NCBI RefSeq assembly: GCF_024362485.1
Contig: NZ_CP101456.1
Coordinates: 3,162,001 to 3,226,000, forward strand
From: Natronobeatus ordinarius
Lineage (GTDB): Archaea > Halobacteriota > Halobacteria > Halobacteriales > Natrialbaceae
Direction: 5' to 3'
Length of the DNA stretch: 64,000 nucleotides
This document shows positions 60,950 through 64,000 of the stretch, piece by piece (position 1 is the first letter of the stretch; the number at the start of each line of letters is the position of its first letter). A program made the position numbers and the translations under genes. The notes under the pieces are model-generated. The model saw only the letters and a program-made list of their open reading frames with translations. It made no database searches and was not told the DNA's origin.

Positions 60950-61474
60950 ATGATCCGATCCTTCGACGGGCACGAACCGGCGCTCGCCGATTCGGCGTAC
61001 GTCGACGAGCGCGCGGTCGTCATCGGGGACGTCACCGTCGGCCCCGACGCGAGCGTCTGGCCCGGCGCCGTCCTCCGCGGCGACCGTGGCCCGATCGTCC
61101 TCGAGGAAGGGGCGAACGTCCAGGACAACGCCACGGTCCACGAGGGCGCCGAGATCGGCCCGTACACCACCGTCGGCCACAACGCCATCGTCCACAACGC
61201 GACCGTCGGCCGGCGCTGCATGGTCGGCATGGGCGCGGTCGTCCTCGACGGCTCAGAGATCGGCGACGAGAGCTTAGTCGGCGCGAACAGCCTCGTCACG
61301 GAGAACACGACCATCCCGGACTCGTGTCTCGCCGTCGGCACCCCCGCCGAGGTCGTCAAGGAACTCGAGGAATCCTACTGGCACTCGGCGGCCGATCGGT
61401 ACGTCGAACTCTCGACGCGCCACCTCGAGACGTCCGCGGTGCTCGAGCGAGGGACGGTCGGCGATCCCGACTGA
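60950..61474 (+). CDS. Gamma-class carbonic anhydrase-like protein
   Basis: 174 residues of left-handed beta-helix hexapeptide repeats (VVIGDVTVGPDASVWPGAVLRGD...). The three zinc-ligand histidines are His64 (TVHEG), His77 and His82 (VGHNAIVHNA), and the family arginine/aspartate are in VLRGDRGPI. It interconverts carbon dioxide and bicarbonate, or is a related acyltransferase-like protein of the YrdA type; these are hard to separate. Spacing between the first and second histidines is short (13), as in CamH-type members without the acidic loop. C-terminal helix present. Confidence 0.85.
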   Translation: MIRSFDGHEPALADSAYVDERAVVIGDVTVGPDASVWPGAVLRGDRGPIVLEEGANVQDNATVHEGAEIGPYTTVGHNAIVHNATVGRRCMVGMGAVVLDGSEIGDESLVGANSLVTENTTIPDSCLAVGTPAEVVKELEESYWHSAADRYVELSTRHLETSAVLERGTVGDPD

Positions 61475-61529
61475 CGGCTCGGACCTCCGACGGGCGGCGG
61501 GCTCGGCTCTGCTCGCTCCACCCGAGGTG

Positions 61530-61691
61530 TCACGGCCTCGAGGAGTATCGGAGATCCCAGACGAGAACGTGAGCGCCCCATCCCACGGCCGCGAGGAATC
61601 CAGCGACGAGCAAGAGCGGAGGGGAGAGCGAGTAGACGAGGACAGCGATACCGACGGCGATAAACCAGACGGCAATCGACGGACGCTCCAT
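61530..61691 (-). CDS. Small two-helix membrane protein
   Basis: 53 residues from the ATG at 61691: MERPSIAVWFIAVGIAVLVY as the first helix, then SPPLLLVAGFLAAVGWGAHVLV as the second, with a short basic tail. The clean hydrophobic pattern on GC-rich codons argues for a real gene. It is convergent with the carbonic anhydrase gene and starts 43 bases before the end of the upstream hypothetical. Function unknown. Confidence 0.6.
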   Translation of the reverse strand: MERPSIAVWFIAVGIAVLVYSLSPPLLLVAGFLAAVGWGAHVLVWDLRYSSRP

Positions 61692-61734
61692 ACTCTCCGA
61701 GTACGTTCAACCCACATACATTTTGTGGTGGCGA

Positions 61735-62241
61735 TCAGTCGAAGATCGTCTCCGGGCGCTTGAGGTAGACGTCCTGTTCGACGACCCGCTCGTACACCCG
61801 GTACAGCGTTTCGACCGCCGCCTCGTCGGGGGAAAATCGGAGGTAGGGTGCCAGGTGGTAGCTCCGACAGCTTGTCAGGAAGAAATAGAGCGTCCGGTGG
61901 TGTTTCGGCGTCGCGTCGACGACGCCGATCTCCCGCCCGCCGAGGTCGTCCGAGAAGTCGGTGAGCAGCGAGGCGACGTCGTCGGTCAACCGCTCGTCGG
62001 GCCGCTGGATCGGTGTGGCGAACGTCCGCTGCATGAACTCGGTCGTGGCCTTCAGAAACGGGTTCGAGTCGATCCCGGTCGGGTCGACGTCGGCGAACGT
62101 CTCGTACAACTCGAGAAGCGTCGACAGCTCCTCACGCGTGAGCGCGATCGGCAGCACCGGCTCCCCCTTCGGCAGCGAGTAGTCCGGGAAGCTGTGGGTG
62201 CCCGGATTCGGGAGGTCGGCGAACACGTCCTCGAGGGCCAT
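61735..62241 (-). CDS. Conserved-type hypothetical protein
   Basis: 168 residues, soluble and mostly helical (REELSTLLELYETFADVDPTG, PDEAAVETLYRVYERVVEQDVYL). A single cysteine and a HHR (PKHHRTLYFFLTSCRSYHLAPYL) are the only notable residues. No domain recognised. Codon use is normal, and the compact fold-like pattern suggests a real cytoplasmic protein. Encoded upstream of the small membrane protein on the same strand, possibly co-transcribed. Confidence 0.65.
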   Translation of the reverse strand: MALEDVFADLPNPGTHSFPDYSLPKGEPVLPIALTREELSTLLELYETFADVDPTGIDSNPFLKATTEFMQRTFATPIQRPDERLTDDVASLLTDFSDDLGGREIGVVDATPKHHRTLYFFLTSCRSYHLAPYLRFSPDEAAVETLYRVYERVVEQDVYLKRPETIFD

Positions 62242-62361
62242 ACGCCCCCTCCCACGTTCTCGCCCCTAACGGTTTGTGTCCCTCTCGCTCGCTGAACGTC
62301 GGGTGAAGTGACACCTCGAGCGTCGTCGCCCTCGACCGCCGAACTCGGCCGTCGCCCGTTC

Positions 62362-63105
62362 TCAATCGAGGGTCGTCCCCGACTCCTTGCCCGCGAGGAA
62401 CGCCTCGAGGTCAGCGGGGCCGAAGATCGACGCCTCGGCTTCCAGCTCGAGCAGCGCCCGGACCTTGGCGGCCATCCCGCCGGTGACGTCCGTGGCGTCG
62501 CTGCCGCCGAGGACCGACTCGACGTCGGCGAACGAGGTGATCCGGGCGATCACCCGGCCCTCGTCGTCGAGGACGCCGGGGACCGTCGAGCAGAGGCCGA
62601 TCCGGTCGGCCTCGAGGGCCGTCGCGAGGTCGGCCACGAGTTCGTCGCCGCTGACGACCGTCGCCCCCTCACCCGCATGAGCGACGAGGTCGCCGTGGAG
62701 CACGGGGACGAACCCTTCGTCGAGCATCGTTCGAACCTGGCCCGTCGGGAGGTGAAGCGCGCCGTCGGCGTCGCGGTGTGCGGTCGAGAACGGGTGAACC
62801 GGTACGGCGGGCACACCGCGGGCGAGCAGCGCCTCGAGGACGGCCTCGTCGAGCGCCTTCATCGCGCCGTGGATGGCGTCGACGGCCGCGGCGTCGTGGG
62901 TCCCGTCGGTCGTACTCACGCCGTGTTCGCTCGCGTGGACGTGCCCGAAGCTCCCCCCGCCGTGGACGAGCACGAGGTCGTCGACGTGGCCGGCCTCGAG
63001 CGACCCCGCGACGGCGTCGGCCGCCCGCTCGAGCGCCGCCTCGTCAACCGTCTCGGGGCACTCCTTGTCCGTGACGACGCTTCCCCCGAGTTTCAGGACG
63101 ATCAT
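62362..63105 (-). CDS. ipk: Isopentenyl phosphate kinase
   Basis: 247 residues from the ATG at 63105 (MIVLKLGGSVVTDK). Amino acid kinase fold with VLVHGGGSFGHVHA, where His55 is the family catalytic histidine, PVLHGDLVA and a C-terminal TGGMAAKVRALLELE. It phosphorylates isopentenyl phosphate to the diphosphate, the last step of the archaeal alternative mevalonate pathway. The start overlaps the mevalonate kinase stop by four bases, so both are translated together. Confidence 0.94.
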   Translation of the reverse strand: MIVLKLGGSVVTDKECPETVDEAALERAADAVAGSLEAGHVDDLVLVHGGGSFGHVHASEHGVSTTDGTHDAAAVDAIHGAMKALDEAVLEALLARGVPAVPVHPFSTAHRDADGALHLPTGQVRTMLDEGFVPVLHGDLVAHAGEGATVVSGDELVADLATALEADRIGLCSTVPGVLDDEGRVIARITSFADVESVLGGSDATDVTGGMAAKVRALLELEAEASIFGPADLEAFLAGKESGTTLD

Positions 63106-64000
63106 TCGAGCCGCTTCACCCCCTCTTCTGCGAGCTCGGCGCGGAAGGCGTCCTCGCAGCCGGGCGTGTACGAGAGAGCTGTCTCGGTCTCGTCGGTGGG
63201 GTCGAGTGCGACGATGCAGCCGCCGCCGCCGGCACCCGTCAGCTTCGCCCCGTAGGCGCCCGCGTTCCGGGCCGCCCACACCATCGCGTCGAGCGATCTC
63301 GAGGAGACGCCGAGCGCCGACAGCAATCCGTGGTTGACGTCCATCAGCCGGCCGAGCTCCTCGAGGTCGCCGTCGGCGAGGACGTCCTCGCCGGTGCGCA
63401 CCAGGTCGCCGATGGTTTCGACCGTGTCCGCGGCGAAGCCGTACTCCTCGCGTAGCGACCGCACGCCGGCGACGAGTTCGCCCGTGTCGCCCGCGCCGCC
63501 GTCGAACCCGACGACGATCGGGAGGTCCGGCGCCTCGATCGATCGACAGTCGTCGCCCTCGACGCGGACCGCCCCACCGGTGGCCGAGCAGAACGTGTCC
63601 GCCCGGGAGGCCTGCCCGTCTTGCACCTCGTACTCGGTCTGGAAGGCCCGTTCGGCGAGTTCGTCGGGCTCGAGTGTGACGCCGAGCTCACGCGTCGCGG
63701 CGTCGATGGCGGCGACGACGACTGCCGCCGACGAGCCGAGCCCCGCGCCGAGCGGAATGTCGCTTTCGATGGTGACGTCGAAGCCGGCGTCGGCCTCGCC
63801 TGTGACGTCGCGAACCTGCTCGATCGCCCCGTCCACGTAACCCATCGCGGCCGCGATCAGGTTTTCAGAGACGTCGACGTCCGGTCGGGTTCCCGTCTGC
63901 CCACCGTACTCGACGGTGAAGCCGTCGAGGCTGAGGTCGTCCGCCTGGACGCGCAGCTTGCCGTCGTCGCGTCGAGTCACCCCCACGCGAGCCCGTCGCT
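63102..64000 (-). CDS. mvk: Mevalonate kinase, 5' end cut by the window
   Basis: Partial; the frame is open to the window edge (RRARVGVTRRDDGK), so the start and the first 30-40 residues lie beyond 64000. GHMP kinase motif IPLGAGLGSSAAVVVAAIDAA binds ATP phosphate, the middle has EVQDGQASRADTFCSATGGAV, and the C-terminal GAKLTGAGGGGC closes the active site. It phosphorylates mevalonate. Overlap with ipk shows a mevalonate-pathway operon. Confidence 0.93.
   Translation of the reverse strand, partial: RRARVGVTRRDDGKLRVQADDLSLDGFTVEYGGQTGTRPDVDVSENLIAAAMGYVDGAIEQVRDVTGEADAGFDVTIESDIPLGAGLGSSAAVVVAAIDAATRELGVTLEPDELAERAFQTEYEVQDGQASRADTFCSATGGAVRVEGDDCRSIEAPDLPIVVGFDGGAGDTGELVAGVRSLREEYGFAADTVETIGDLVRTGEDVLADGDLEELGRLMDVNHGLLSALGVSSRSLDAMVWAARNAGAYGAKLTGAGGGGCIVALDPTDETETALSYTPGCEDAFRAELAEEGVKRLE

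Noticed and set aside
1-64000. CRISPR arrays, transposase genes, rRNA or tRNA genes
   Set aside because: None were seen: no regularly spaced repeats, no DDE or IS200-type transposase, no RNA gene signatures.

Overview
The window is a stretch of haloarchaeal (class Halobacteria) chromosome. The evidence is a strongly acidic proteome, very GC-rich codon use, TATA-like boxes about 27-30 bases upstream of start codons with no ribosome binding site (leaderless messages), an archaeal-type mevalonate pathway (mevalonate kinase plus isopentenyl phosphate kinase), an archaeal RNase J, a Bat-type regulator and Tat-dependent secretion signals. Family-level placement (perhaps Natrialbales) is only an impression. 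No rRNA, tRNA, CRISPR array or insertion sequence with a transposase was seen.

Layout. 0-12 kb is mixed housekeeping: a broken or frameshifted membrane gene at the left edge, an acetoacetyl-CoA-reductase-like SDR, an isoprenyl diphosphate synthase, an HNH nuclease with an internally shortened THEP1 NTPase, an ABC exporter, a thioesterase, YbjQ, a KefB-type antiporter carrying stress-protein domains, PyrD and a 2Fe-2S ferredoxin. 12.0-20.3 kb is a tightly overlapping nine-gene Mrp/Mnh-type sodium/proton antiporter operon. 20.3-25.2 kb has a tyrosine-recombinase-like gene without its catalytic residues, a Tat lipoprotein and a two-gene glycosyltransferase/DUF354 unit. 25.5-29.8 kb has an Mrp/ApbC iron-sulfur carrier and a three-gene NrfD/4Fe-4S membrane redox module with no catalytic subunit beside it.

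29.8-31.5 kb is gene-poor. 31.5-42.8 kb is the most distinctive part, a sulfur/persulfide island. It holds a thioredoxin-reductase-like flavoprotein, a one-cysteine peroxiredoxin, DUF1641 plus sulfide:quinone oxidoreductase, a helix-turn-helix/double-rhodanese fusion, two near-identical rhodanese-persulfide-dioxygenase fusions each followed by a tiny membrane protein, a cysteine-bearing wHTH regulator, a thiosulfate sulfurtransferase and a TauE/SafE exporter. 42.8-49.5 kb has a CPA1 antiporter with TrkA domains, a tandem universal stress protein, and a Bat-type regulator upstream of cytochrome bd (cydAB). 50-55.5 kb has an acyl-CoA dehydrogenase, a MATE exporter and an 833-residue Tat-exported protein with tandem pilin-like repeats. 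55.7-64 kb is the isoprenoid/RNA end: idsA-RNase J, an APC transporter, gamma-carbonic anhydrase, IPK and mevalonate kinase (cut by the window end).

Two unannotated repeat families run through the intergenic spaces, both sitting just after stop codons. One is a 113-bp or longer palindromic element (copies near 2.35, 35.9 and 44.8 kb). The other is a small hairpin (near 1.1 and 31.45 kb). Both show base changes that preserve pairing, which suggests a selected DNA or RNA structure.
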